Source: Hyphomonas johnsonii MHS-2 (lineage in GTDB: Bacteria > Pseudomonadota > Alphaproteobacteria > Caulobacterales > Hyphomonadaceae). From it: a stretch of 64,000 bases of DNA. Both the position numbers and the translations under genes were made by a program. Positions 7,696-16,670 of this stretch are shown piece after piece. How positions within the stretch are numbered: position 1 is the stretch's first letter; the number at the start of each line of letters is the position of its first letter. Below the pieces are notes generated by a model. The model searched no databases. It was not told where the DNA came from and saw nothing but the letters and a program-made list of their open reading frames with translations. The stretch is taken from the NCBI RefSeq assembly GCF_000685275.1, contig NZ_ARYK01000003.1, positions 186,001 through 250,000 of the forward strand, read 5' to 3'.

Positions 7696-9771
7696 ATGAA
7701 ATACCTGCTCCTCGCTGTCGCTGCGGCGCCACTCCTGTCGGGCATCGCTTCCGCCGAAACGGAAGACGCCGTCAAACGGGAAGCACCGGTCATTGTCACC
7801 CTGCCGGGGCCGCAACGCTCGGCTGGCGAACTGGTCAGCAATGTCGGCGCACTGGACCGCAACGCCATCGTTGCAAACCTGTCCGCGACGCTGGGCGATA
7901 CGCTGGACAGCCAGCCGGGTGTCGCGTCCACGGCATTCGGGCAGGGCGCCAGCCGGCCCATCCTGCGCGGCCTGGGCGCCGAGCGGGTGCAGGTGCTGAC
8001 CAACGGGATCGGGGTTATCGATGTCTCGGCGGCCAGTCCCGACCACCAGGTGGCGGCGGACGGGATCGATGCCCAGAAAGTGGAGATCCTGCGCGGCCCG
8101 GCAGCGCTCGTCTATGGCGGCCAGGCGATTGGCGGCGTGGTCAACGTGATCGACGGCCTGATCGTTGAAGACCTGCCGCAGCGCCCGTTTTCCGGCGAAG
8201 CCTACGCAGCCAGCAACAGCGTCAATGACGGCACAGAGGGCGGCGTTCGTGTGCAGGCCGTGACAGGCCCGCTTGTCCTGACCCTGACAGCATCGCAGCG
8301 AAACTTTGACGATTACGACTTTCCCGGCATGGCGGAGTCGGATCGCCTGCATGCGCTGGAGGAAGCCGGGGAAGGCGAAGAGCACGAAGAGGAGGCGCAT
8401 GCCAGCGGGACCATGGAGAACTCCTTCGTCGACACAAACACCTATGCAGGCGGCCTGTCCTGGATCGGTGAGAACGCGTTTATCGGCGTAGCGGTGCGCC
8501 GGGCTGAATCACAGTATGGCCTGCCGGGCTCTTCGCATGACCATGAGCATGAGGAGGAAGAGCATGACGGCGCGGAGGAGCACGAAGAGGATCTGCCTTT
8601 CATTGACATGGAGCAGACGCGCTATGACTTGCGGGGCGGTATCTCGGTAAATCGCGGCTTCTTGACGGACCTGACCGTGTCGGCGTCCAAGGTGGACTAT
8701 ACGCACACGGAATTCGAAGGACCGGGTGAGCCGGGCACTGTTTTCGAGTCAGACGGCTTTGAAGGTCGGATTGAGGCCGGGCATGTGCTGGGTCCGCTGG
8801 AGGGCGAGTTCGGCATCCAATACGCGGACACGTCGCTGGATGCGATTGGCGATGAGGCGTTCATCACGCCAACCGATACGACAAGCGTCGGCGTGTTCCT
8901 GTATGAAACGAAGGATTGGGACAATGGTTTCGGTATAGAAGGCGGTATCCGGGCCGAGCAGGTCGATCTCGACAATCGCGACAATGGCTCGGTGAGTTTT
9001 GACCTGTTCAGCGCATCGGCCGGTGTGCACCGGCACTGGGCGTCGGGCTGGTTCGTTGGTGCGCAGGCCTCATGGGCGGAGCGTGCGCCGAATTCGAGCG
9101 AACTGTTCGCCGACGGGCCGCATCTGGCGACTGTGCAGTACGAAGTGGGGGATGTGACGCTTGGCAAGGAGCGCGGGCTGAACCTGGAAGGGACAGCGCG
9201 TTGGGAAAACGAGACGATGAGCGTCGGAGTCAACCTGTTCGTCACCGATTTCGCCGACTTCATCTACCTGACCCCCACGGGTGCGGAACTGGACGACTTG
9301 CCAGTCTTCGCGTTTAGCCAGCAGGACGCGCAGTTCACGGGCGGTGAAGCCTTTGCGGAATATCAATTGCTCGGCGGCCCGCTCAAGGCCGACTGGAAAT
9401 TCGATGCCGGGCTCGATTTCGTCTCCGCTGAATTCGATGATGGCAGCGATGTGCCCTATATACCGCCGGTAACGCTGAATGCTGGGGCGGAGGCCGACTG
9501 GGGCGCGCTGGCCCTTGGTGCGAAGCTGACCTGGGCCGGCGATCAGGACTCACCGGGCACAGGCCTGCTGGAAACCGACGGCTACGTCACGGCCGACCTG
9601 CATGCCAATTTTGACATTGCGCGCTATGGCTTCGGTCGGCAGGGGACGAAACTGTTCCTTGAGGCCCGCAATGTGACTGACGAGGAGGTGCGTCCGGCCA
9701 CATCCGTGCTGAAGGACATCGTACCATTGCCCGGCCGCAATATCCGCGCGGGTATCCGGTTCTTGTTCTAG
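7696..9771 (+). CDS. TonB-dependent outer-membrane receptor, probable zinc uptake (ZnuD-like)
   Basis: A 691-residue receptor with a signal peptide (MKYLLLAVAAAPLLSGIASA), a plug domain containing the conserved RPILRGLGAERVQVLTNG and KVEILRGPAALVYGG segments, and a long C-terminal beta-barrel ending in the aromatic residue of GIRFLF. Two extracellular-loop regions are dense in His, Glu and Asp: about residues 218-237 and 278-302 (the latter contains HDHEHEEEEHDG). Such clusters mark ZnuD-type zinc receptors. A Zur-like palindrome precedes the gene. The closest functional guess is TonB-driven zinc import across the outer membrane; another divalent metal such as nickel or copper cannot be excluded. 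Confidence 0.85.
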   Translation: MKYLLLAVAAAPLLSGIASAETEDAVKREAPVIVTLPGPQRSAGELVSNVGALDRNAIVANLSATLGDTLDSQPGVASTAFGQGASRPILRGLGAERVQVLTNGIGVIDVSAASPDHQVAADGIDAQKVEILRGPAALVYGGQAIGGVVNVIDGLIVEDLPQRPFSGEAYAASNSVNDGTEGGVRVQAVTGPLVLTLTASQRNFDDYDFPGMAESDRLHALEEAGEGEEHEEEAHASGTMENSFVDTNTYAGGLSWIGENAFIGVAVRRAESQYGLPGSSHDHEHEEEEHDGAEEHEEDLPFIDMEQTRYDLRGGISVNRGFLTDLTVSASKVDYTHTEFEGPGEPGTVFESDGFEGRIEAGHVLGPLEGEFGIQYADTSLDAIGDEAFITPTDTTSVGVFLYETKDWDNGFGIEGGIRAEQVDLDNRDNGSVSFDLFSASAGVHRHWASGWFVGAQASWAERAPNSSELFADGPHLATVQYEVGDVTLGKERGLNLEGTARWENETMSVGVNLFVTDFADFIYLTPTGAELDDLPVFAFSQQDAQFTGGEAFAEYQLLGGPLKADWKFDAGLDFVSAEFDDGSDVPYIPPVTLNAGAEADWGALALGAKLTWAGDQDSPGTGLLETDGYVTADLHANFDIARYGFGRQGTKLFLEARNVTDEEVRPATSVLKDIVPLPGRNIRAGIRFLF

Positions 9772-9918
9772 CGGGGCCATTCGCAGCCGATCCCGTTATT
9801 GTTCCCGTCGAGGTGGGGACCGTAGCCGGACGCAGCGCCGGCCGTGAGGGAGGGACTGCGCTGCGGCTGCCAGTGGCCAGGCGGTAGCGAGTGACAGGGT
9901 GCAAAAAGGCCTGAGCAT
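9768..9918 (-). pseudogene. Small exported Excalibur-type calcium-binding protein, frameshifted
   Basis: On the minus strand an ATG at 9918 opens a signal-peptide-like stretch (MLRPFCTLSLATAWPLAAAAQS), but this frame stops early. In the next frame the DNA encodes SGYGPHLDGNNNGIGCEWPR followed by a stop at 9768, which has the look of an Excalibur Ca-binding motif (DxDxDGxxCE-like). The two parts join if one base is removed near the CCCTCCC run around 9850; the total of 151 bp is one base over a codon multiple. Either a real one-base insertion or an assembly error. It overlaps the receptor stop codon by 4 bases. Confidence 0.5.
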
Positions 9919-9994
9919 GGCGTCGGGTCTCCCGCGCTCCAGAACGGGAGGGCGGGATTAAACCTGCTTCAGCTTTGCACCAAACTTGCGCTGA

Positions 9995-10789
9995 TCAGAC
10001 CGCGACAGGCGCCTTGATGTGCGCGTGGGGCGTGTAGTTCTCGACCTTGAAATCCTCGTACTCCCAGCCGAACAGGTCGGTCTTTGCGGGATTGAGGGTG
10101 ATCGAGGGCAGCGCGCGCGGGTCGCGGCTGAGCTGCAGCCTGGCCTGCTCGACATGGTTAAGGTAGAGGTGTGCATCGCCGAACGTATGGACGAATTCGC
10201 CGGCCTCGAGCCCGGTCGCGCGCGCCATCATCAGCGTTAACAGGGCGTAAGAGGCAATATTGAAGGGAACGCCGAGGAAGATATCGGCAGACCGCTGGTA
10301 AAGCTGGCAGTTGAGTTTGCCGTCCATGACATTGAACTGGAACAGGCAGTGGCAGGGCGGCAGGGCCATGTCGTTCACGTCGGCCGGATTCCAGGCCGAC
10401 ACGATCAGGCGCCGGGAATTCGGATTGGTGCGAATTTCGTTCAGCACCCACGCGATCTGGTCGATCACGCGGCCGTCGGGCGCTGCCCAGCTGCGCCACT
10501 GCTTGCCATAGACCGGCCCGAGGTCGCCATTCGCGTCAGCCCAATCATCCCAGATGGATACGCCGTTATCCTTGAGATAGCGGATATTCGTGTCGCCCTT
10601 CAGGAACCAGAGCAGCTCGATGATGATCGACCTGAGGTGCAGCTTCTTGGTGGTGACCATCGGGAAGCCGTCGGCGAGATTGAACCGCAACTGACGGCCG
10701 AACACGGCGCGCGTGCCCGTGCCGGTGCGGTCGGCGCGTTCGAACCCGTTGTCCAGGATGTCCGCCAGAAGGTCGAGATATTGTTTCAT
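9995..10789 (-). CDS. thyA: Thymidylate synthase
   Basis: A 264-residue ThyA, the same length as the Escherichia coli enzyme and colinear with it from [15 protein letters not shown] onward. The catalytic cysteine lies in [12 protein letters not shown] (Cys146 by alignment), and the RTGTGT phosphate loop, the [10 protein letters not shown] segment and the [15 protein letters not shown] folate/dUMP-binding segment are intact. It methylates dUMP to dTMP using methylene-tetrahydrofolate. It is transcribed away from the vWA gene cluster. Confidence 0.97.
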   Translation of the reverse strand: MKQYLDLLADILDNGFERADRTGTGTRAVFGRQLRFNLADGFPMVTTKKLHLRSIIIELLWFLKGDTNIRYLKDNGVSIWDDWADANGDLGPVYGKQWRSWAAPDGRVIDQIAWVLNEIRTNPNSRRLIVSAWNPADVNDMALPPCHCLFQFNVMDGKLNCQLYQRSADIFLGVPFNIASYALLTLMMARATGLEAGEFVHTFGDAHLYLNHVEQARLQLSRDPRALPSITLNPAKTDLFGWEYEDFKVENYTPHAHIKAPVAV

Positions 10790-10944
10790 ATCGGCCGATT
10801 TGCCCCGATTCGTTGGTTAAAACCATTAACGTAAGCTTGCGCGTTGGGCACAAAAATTGCGGCAACGGACAACCCATTCTTATGCTTATTGTGGGACCTT
10901 CCCCTTCGAACATCAAAGGTAAAATCCACCCGGGGGATCCGAAA

Positions 10945-12324
10945 TTGACACGCAACGTAATCAGAACACTGGCCGGACAGTGGCGCAAAGAAGAGCGCGG
11001 CAACATCGCCATGATCACCGCCCTGTCGATCATTCCGATCCTTTCGATCGTCGGCGTGGCGATCGATGCACAGGTTACGATGACGCAGAAATCCAAGGTG
11101 CAGTCGATTATCGACAGCGCCGTCATCTTCGGATCGCGGGCAATGCAGGCCGGATCGCCCCGCACAGAGGTCGCCACCGACGTGAACGCCTATGTGAGGG
11201 CGCTCTTGAGAGAGCAGAGCACCAGCTTGAGCTGTACCGGCGTGACGCTGGAATTCACCGATGGCACGCAGGATCTTGACGCGAACATCTTTTGTTCGCA
11301 GCCGACCACCCTGTCGAACCTGTTCGGTCAGACGAAAATGGATTTCCGGGTCAGTTCCGGGTCGACCTACGGTATCGGCAAGGTCGAAATCGCGTTCATA
11401 TTCGACGTGTCGGGCTCGATGGGCAGCAGCGGCAAGATGGGCGACCTGAAAGACGCGGCCCGCGAAGCGGTCGATACCCTGATGCCGGACAATTCCAACC
11501 TTGCGAATCCCGACGACGTCCGTATCGCGATGGTATCCTATGACACGATGGTCAACGCCGGCGATTATTTCACCGCCGTGACGGGCAAGAACAAGAAGCG
11601 GACTGAAACCGCGACCAAGACAGAATGGCAGCAGGTTTGCCAAGGTTGGAACAGGAAAGGCACCAAATGCAATGGTGGCTACAAATGGGAAGAGGTGGAA
11701 GTCAGCGATTCAGTCCAGGCCAACAATACATGCGTGCAGGAGCGGATTGGCGATGAGGCCTTTACCGATGCCGCACCGGGCGCTGGCCAATGGCTGGAAT
11801 CAGGCGGGGCCGACCTCAACAGGTACGGCAATGCGTCGGCACGCTCGTGCAACAGCATCGGCCCGCTGCCACTGACGAGCAGAAAGAGCGATCTCGAAGA
11901 CTATATCGACGATCTCAATGACTACAGCTCGACCGCGGGTCACATGGGTGTTGCGTGGGGCTGGTACCTGCTGGCACCGACCTGGAGTTCAGTCTGGCCT
12001 GCGGGCTCGAAGCCGCTGCCTTATGACGAGCCAGATGCTGCCAAGGCAATGATCCTGATGACGGATGGCGAATTCAACAAGGCCTTCGCCCCCAGTTCAC
12101 AGGGCAACTCCTTCGAGCAGGCCCAGAAGCAGTGCGATGCGGTCAAGGCCACGGGCATCGTGATCTACACGGTTGCCTTCAAGGCGCCGCAACAGGGCAA
12201 GGATATCCTGAACTATTGTGCGACGAGCGCTGCACATGCGTTCAATCCCGAGAACGGCCAGGAACTGACCGAAGCGTACAGCCTGATCGCGCAGTCGATC
12301 TCTGACCTGCGGATCACCTACTAG
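10945..12324 (+). CDS. TadG-like pilus-assembly vWA protein, first of three tandem paralogues
   Basis: About 459 residues from a TTG start at 10945, chosen because a GGGGGAT ribosome site sits just upstream and because it aligns the N-terminus with the two neighbours; an in-frame ATG at 10813 lacks a ribosome site. An N-terminal TadE/TadG-type segment (EERGNIAMITALSII, one membrane helix) leads to an extracytoplasmic vWA domain with the metal-site motif DVSGSM at residues 154-159 and a later LMTDGEFN. A cysteine-bearing insert (VCQGWN...TKCNGG) lies between. The C-terminus ends IAQSISDLRITY. Probably membrane-anchored and surface- or periplasm-facing; ligand unknown. Confidence 0.85.
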   Translation: MTRNVIRTLAGQWRKEERGNIAMITALSIIPILSIVGVAIDAQVTMTQKSKVQSIIDSAVIFGSRAMQAGSPRTEVATDVNAYVRALLREQSTSLSCTGVTLEFTDGTQDLDANIFCSQPTTLSNLFGQTKMDFRVSSGSTYGIGKVEIAFIFDVSGSMGSSGKMGDLKDAAREAVDTLMPDNSNLANPDDVRIAMVSYDTMVNAGDYFTAVTGKNKKRTETATKTEWQQVCQGWNRKGTKCNGGYKWEEVEVSDSVQANNTCVQERIGDEAFTDAAPGAGQWLESGGADLNRYGNASARSCNSIGPLPLTSRKSDLEDYIDDLNDYSSTAGHMGVAWGWYLLAPTWSSVWPAGSKPLPYDEPDAAKAMILMTDGEFNKAFAPSSQGNSFEQAQKQCDAVKATGIVIYTVAFKAPQQGKDILNYCATSAAHAFNPENGQELTEAYSLIAQSISDLRITY

Positions 12325-12486
12325 CGCCGCGCTTGCCAGCTGCCGCAATTTGCGATTGATCCAGGTTAATCGTTTATTGCGGCGACTGGGCGAACTTTCC
12401 CGGCGCCCCTAACACCAAAAAAAACAATCTGTGCGATCCTGTCTGATGGGAGCAGCCAAATCGGCTGCCGTAGAGGCGACAGGGAC

Positions 12487-14028
12487 ATGTCACGCAACTT
12501 GGTGGGCCAGCTCGGCAAGAGATTCAACAGCGATAACAGCGGCAACATCGCCATGATTACGGCGTTGGCGATCATTCCGCTCATTTGTGTGGCCGGGGTG
12601 GCGATTGATGCCCAGATCACGGTCACCCGGAAGAGCAAGGTCCAGGCGATCGTCGACAGCGCGGTCATTGCCGGATCGAAATCCATGCAGTCCGGCAAGT
12701 CGCAGGCAGAAATCAAGACCGAAGTGAACAATTACGTCACCGCTTTCCTGCAGGACGGGAACGCCGGGCTTACCTGCCTGCCGGTCCAGCTCGACTTCCC
12801 GGTGGATTCCGAGGACATCGAAGCCACGATCAGCTGTTCGCAGAAAACGACCCTGTCGCAGGTCATGATGCGCGACAAGATGGACTTCAAGGTAACGTCC
12901 GGCACGACCTATGGTGTCGGTAATGTCGACGTGGCCTTCATCTTCGACGTATCCGGTTCGATGAACTCCAACAGCCGTCTCGACAACCTGAAGGATTCGG
13001 CCAAGGTGGCGTTTGACGAACTGCTGCCGGACTCGCGTCCGCGCGACGGCAGTGTCCGGATTGCGCTGACCACATACAATTCGAACGTCAATGCCGGCCC
13101 GTATTTCGACAAGGTGACGCGCAAGATCACGCTGGGAACGGATTCCGCCAGCGGTGCGAATTCTGCCAAGTCGCGGTACGACGCCTACAATAACCGTGTG
13201 CTGATAGACCAGGCGACCGGCAAGCGCTTTTTCTATTACGAAGATGCAGACTGCAGCAAGAACTGCAGCAAAAGCAGCAACTGGACGATCACGCCGAAGC
13301 GCCGCTGGTTCGAAACCAATATCGGCACGAATACGTGCGTGTCGGAGCGGGTTGGGGCAAACGCGTTCACCGATGCCGCCGGCGGAACCGGCGCGGCCGA
13401 TTCCATGATTCCCGGCAACCCGCTGTGGAACTGGAATGACAGCAACAATGACAAGAAGAACGGCGCCAACGAGATCGAAAACGGCGGCGCGAACAGTTCG
13501 TCGGGCGCGTTCAACGTGATGCCCACGCAATGCGAGAATTCCTCGCCCCTGCCGCTGACCGAGAACAAGGCTGCGCTGAAGCAGTATGTCAACAACCTCC
13601 ATGCCGGCGGCGGTACGGCAGGACATCTCGGGATCGCCTGGGGCTGGTACCTCATCTCGCCGAGCTGGGATTCGCTCTGGCCGGCAACGTCGCGTCCCTG
13701 GGACTGGGACGAGCCGGATACCGCCAAGGCCATCATCCTGATGACCGATGGTGAGTTCAACCAGTCCCACCCGTCGATCAGCCAGAATTCGATCGAACTG
13801 GCCATGCAGTTCTGCGACGCGATGAAGGCCAAGCCCTATGAAGTGCAGATCTACACGGTGGGCTTCCAGGTTCCCAATGGCGTGGCAACAACGCCGGGGG
13901 GCAAGACCATCCTCGATTACTGCGCGACCGATGCCGGGCATGCGTTCCTGCCAAGCAATGGCGAGGAACTGACCGATGCCTATACAGCGATCGCCCAATC
14001 GATTTCCGACTTGCGTATCACGCGCTGA
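12487..14028 (+). CDS. TadG-like pilus-assembly vWA protein, second tandem paralogue
   Basis: A 513-residue paralogue starting MSRNLVGQLGKRF, with an AGGGAC ribosome site. It has the same plan as its neighbours: the SGNIAMITALAIIP membrane segment, the MIDAS motif DVSGSM again at residues 154-159, ILMTDGEFN, and a C-terminal SISDLRITR. It carries a larger central insert with four closely spaced cysteines (DCSKNCSK and nearby) and an Asn/Asp-rich stretch (WNWNDSNNDKKNGANE). The family links such proteins to Flp/Tad pili, but no tadA, tadB, cpaB or flp gene is in the window. A 162-bp gap separates it from the first copy. Confidence 0.85.
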   Translation: MSRNLVGQLGKRFNSDNSGNIAMITALAIIPLICVAGVAIDAQITVTRKSKVQAIVDSAVIAGSKSMQSGKSQAEIKTEVNNYVTAFLQDGNAGLTCLPVQLDFPVDSEDIEATISCSQKTTLSQVMMRDKMDFKVTSGTTYGVGNVDVAFIFDVSGSMNSNSRLDNLKDSAKVAFDELLPDSRPRDGSVRIALTTYNSNVNAGPYFDKVTRKITLGTDSASGANSAKSRYDAYNNRVLIDQATGKRFFYYEDADCSKNCSKSSNWTITPKRRWFETNIGTNTCVSERVGANAFTDAAGGTGAADSMIPGNPLWNWNDSNNDKKNGANEIENGGANSSSGAFNVMPTQCENSSPLPLTENKAALKQYVNNLHAGGGTAGHLGIAWGWYLISPSWDSLWPATSRPWDWDEPDTAKAIILMTDGEFNQSHPSISQNSIELAMQFCDAMKAKPYEVQIYTVGFQVPNGVATTPGGKTILDYCATDAGHAFLPSNGEELTDAYTAIAQSISDLRITR

Positions 14029-14064
14029 CGTCGCCCTCGCGGGCGCATCTTCCGGGGTAACACG

Positions 14065-15573
14065 ATGACAAAGACATCCATTCAGGCGTTGCGAGACGAC
14101 CAGCGGGGCAATGTCTTGATGATGAGCGCATTCATCATCCCGGTCATCATTGCGCTGGCGGGCATGGCGATTGACCTTCAGTTCACGCACCGCCAGCAGG
14201 CGCGTGCCCAGCACGCGATCGATTCTGCCGTGCTGGCTGGCGCACTGTCGCGCCAGGCTGGCGAGAGTGAAGAGGACGTGACTGCCGATGTGCGGGCGTA
14301 TGCCAATGCGCTGATCGCAGAGCAGGGCGGCGATCTCGATTGCCGCGAAATCACCGTTACGTTCAACGCCTACAACAAGGACATCAGCGCCAATACGCGG
14401 TGCGACCAGCCGACGTTCATTTCCAGCCTTGTCGGCATGGACAAGCTGAGTTTCTCGGTGGATTCCACATCGACCTATTCCATCAACAACGCGGATGTGG
14501 CGTTCGTTTTCGACGTGTCCGGTTCGATGAACAGCTACAACCGACTGAGCCTGCTGAAGTCGGCGGCCGAAGTGGCGTTCGACGAATTGCTGCCGGACGA
14601 CCGGCCGGACAATGGCAAGGTGCGTCTCGCGATTGCGACCTACAACAACGCCGTCAATGCCGGTTCGGTGTTCGAAAGTGTGACGCGCCGGCAGGAACTG
14701 ATCCCCGATACCAGCAATGCCGAAGCCCAGGGGCGCTACAACAGCTATAACGGTGCCCGCATGATCGACGCGACGACCGGCAAGCGGTTCTTCTATTATG
14801 AGCAGGAATATTGCCCGGGGAGCGGCTGCACGGGGACGTGGAATGCCAAGCGGCGCAATATGGAGGATGCCGCCATCGGCGACACCTGCGTCTACGAGCG
14901 TACGGGTGGTGAGGCGGCAAGCGACGCTGCGCCGGGCTCGCTGGCCTGGATCGGCGCCGGCAATCCGCGCTGGGACTGGTCGACAAGCACCAACAGGAAA
15001 CGTCAGGGTCAGGACGAGGTCGAGGATAGCTGGGGCAATTCCTCGAGAGGCGCGTATGATCCAAGCTTTGGCGGTTGCCGGGCGTCCGGGCCTGTGCCGC
15101 TGACATCCGACAAGACCGCGCTGAAGGCGCATGTCCAGTCGCTGACCGCAAATGGCGGCACGGCCGGCCACATCGGACTGGCCTGGGGCTGGTATCTCGT
15201 GTCGCCGAACTGGTCGGCCATCTGGCCGGAAGACTCCGAACCGCTGCCTTATGACAAGAAGCGCAACGTCAAGGCGGTGATCCTGATGACCGACGGCGAT
15301 TTCAATACCAATCACCCGACGGCCGCCAAGAGCTCGTTCCGGCAGGCACAGGACCTGTGTGACACGATGAAGGCGGCGCCTTCCAATGTCCTCGTCTACA
15401 CTGTCGGCTTCCAGGTGCCGAGTTCGGTCCAGAAGACCGGCGACGGTCGCACGATCCTCGAATACTGCGCCACCAGCCCGGCCTACGCGTTCAATGCCGA
15501 CAATGGCGAGGAACTGGCCGAAGCCTATCGCACCATCGCGCAGTCGATTTCAGAGTTGCGAATCAAGCAATAG
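14065..15573 (+). CDS. TadG-like pilus-assembly vWA protein, third tandem paralogue
   Basis: A 502-residue paralogue starting MTKTSIQALRDDQRGN. The TadG-type N-terminal helix (VLMMSAFIIPVIIALAGMAID), the MIDAS motif DVSGSM at about residues 150-155, VILMTDGDFN and the terminal SISELRIKQ match the other two copies, as does the GHIGLAWGWYLVSPNWSAIWP block. It also has a Cys pair in CPGSGC. It lies only 36 bp after the second copy, so those two are one unit. Its last 11 bases overlap the end of the convergent MarR-GNAT gene. Confidence 0.85.
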   Translation: MTKTSIQALRDDQRGNVLMMSAFIIPVIIALAGMAIDLQFTHRQQARAQHAIDSAVLAGALSRQAGESEEDVTADVRAYANALIAEQGGDLDCREITVTFNAYNKDISANTRCDQPTFISSLVGMDKLSFSVDSTSTYSINNADVAFVFDVSGSMNSYNRLSLLKSAAEVAFDELLPDDRPDNGKVRLAIATYNNAVNAGSVFESVTRRQELIPDTSNAEAQGRYNSYNGARMIDATTGKRFFYYEQEYCPGSGCTGTWNAKRRNMEDAAIGDTCVYERTGGEAASDAAPGSLAWIGAGNPRWDWSTSTNRKRQGQDEVEDSWGNSSRGAYDPSFGGCRASGPVPLTSDKTALKAHVQSLTANGGTAGHIGLAWGWYLVSPNWSAIWPEDSEPLPYDKKRNVKAVILMTDGDFNTNHPTAAKSSFRQAQDLCDTMKAAPSNVLVYTVGFQVPSSVQKTGDGRTILEYCATSPAYAFNADNGEELAEAYRTIAQSISELRIKQ

Positions 15574-16549
15574 GGCCGGCAGGCGCTGCGATGTCCTGCG
15601 CCGGCTGGTCCAGCGGATAGGTCATCGCCACGTTGCACCGTTCGTAGCGCTTGCCGAACGTGGCAAGAATCCCGGCATCGTGCCGGAACCCCAGCTTTTC
15701 GTAGAGATGGATCGCCGATTCGCATTTGCGGCTGGTCAGCAGGAACAGCGTTTCCATGTCCATCGACCGCGCGCGGTCGAGCGTGGCGGCGAGCAGGTAT
15801 TCCCCGGCCTTGCGGCCACGGGCCGTCTTCAGGACGCCCATCTTGGTCAGTTCGAACGTACCGTCTGCAACCGGCATCAGCGCGCAGGTGCCGACAATGC
15901 CGAGGCCGCCGGTACTGACAAACAGGATGGCGCCCCCCTTGTCGATGATGGCTTCACGCGGATGACTGAGGACATGGCGGTCTTCAGGTTCCAGCGAGAA
16001 CATCTCGGTGATCCATTCCGCGTTGATCGTGTAGAAGGCGTCGGCCAGGTCGTCGGAATAGTCGACAATCGCGTGGCCGTCGCGGGCCCGCTCCGAAAGG
16101 GATCGTTCATCGAGCGCCGCTTCGACGCGCGCCAGCTGGTCCAGCAGGCCGGCATCCGGTCCTGCGGCCAGTTCCTCTGCGGCGCGGGCGACATGCGGCC
16201 AGACGTCCCGCTTCATCCGGGCAATTGCCGCAATCCCGTCCGGCGTCAGCGAGATCGACTTCTGACGCCGGTCCGTTTCGGAAACCGTCGTTTCAGCCAG
16301 GCCGAGATCGATGAGGCCAAGCAGGCTTCGCGTCACAGCCGGCTGGCTGACACCCAGAGCCGCGACGGCCTCGCCGACGGTTAACGGCCCATAGCGGTCG
16401 AGTGCTGCCAGGAGCGGGAAATGGCTCGGCTGGGTGACGAAACAGTTCTGTTCGAACACTTGCGTGGCGTCTGCCTGAAGGCGCTCGGCGAGCCGTTTCA
16501 GGCGGCTGCCCAGGGCCAGGTAGCCCAGATCCTGCAAAATGTCGGGCAT
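15563..16549 (-). CDS. MarR-GNAT fusion: winged-helix regulator with acetyltransferase domain
   Basis: A 328-residue protein starting MPDILQDLG; a GGGAGC ribosome site supports this start over an in-frame ATG seven codons upstream. Residues 1-150 form a MarR-type winged helix (GEAVAALGVSQPAVTRSLLGLIDLGL, then ETDRRQKSISLTPDG). Residues ~160-315 form a GNAT acetyltransferase domain with LTKMGVLKTARGRKAGEYLLAAT as the acetyl-CoA loop and HLYEKLGFRHDAG near its end. Known fusions of this type regulate genes and acetylate an unknown small molecule. A perfect palindrome sits directly upstream, so autoregulation is likely. Divergent from the tmRNA gene. Confidence 0.9.
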   Translation of the reverse strand: MPDILQDLGYLALGSRLKRLAERLQADATQVFEQNCFVTQPSHFPLLAALDRYGPLTVGEAVAALGVSQPAVTRSLLGLIDLGLAETTVSETDRRQKSISLTPDGIAAIARMKRDVWPHVARAAEELAAGPDAGLLDQLARVEAALDERSLSERARDGHAIVDYSDDLADAFYTINAEWITEMFSLEPEDRHVLSHPREAIIDKGGAILFVSTGGLGIVGTCALMPVADGTFELTKMGVLKTARGRKAGEYLLAATLDRARSMDMETLFLLTSRKCESAIHLYEKLGFRHDAGILATFGKRYERCNVAMTYPLDQPAQDIAAPAGPIA

Positions 16550-16562
16550 GGCGTGCTCCCAG

Positions 16563-16586
16563 ATATACATAACGTGTTATGTATAT
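16563..16586. promoter_or_regulatory. Perfect palindromic operator of the MarR-GNAT gene
   Basis: ATATACATAAC-GT-GTTATGTATAT: two 11-bp arms that match perfectly around a 2-base centre, 14 bp upstream of the MarR-GNAT start codon. MarR dimers bind palindromes of this size over their own promoters. Binding by this protein is inference. Confidence 0.75.
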
Positions 16587-16670
16587 CCTCGGTATTGTCA
16601 ATATGCCTGTGCGGAAAACAGGGTGATCGGCGCAAAAGCCTTTCATCCTGAGACAAACATCCCTATATTG

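Noticed and set aside
10816-10830. TTAA...TTAAC element upstream of the first vWA gene as a CtrA box
   Set aside because: The spacer is five bases, not seven, so it does not fit the consensus; it is only an AT-rich inverted repeat.
12490-15315. A 941-codon open frame antisense to the second and third vWA genes
   Set aside because: It mirrors codon-position GC bias of real genes on the other strand, has no domain, no ribosome site and a low-complexity His/Arg/Val composition.
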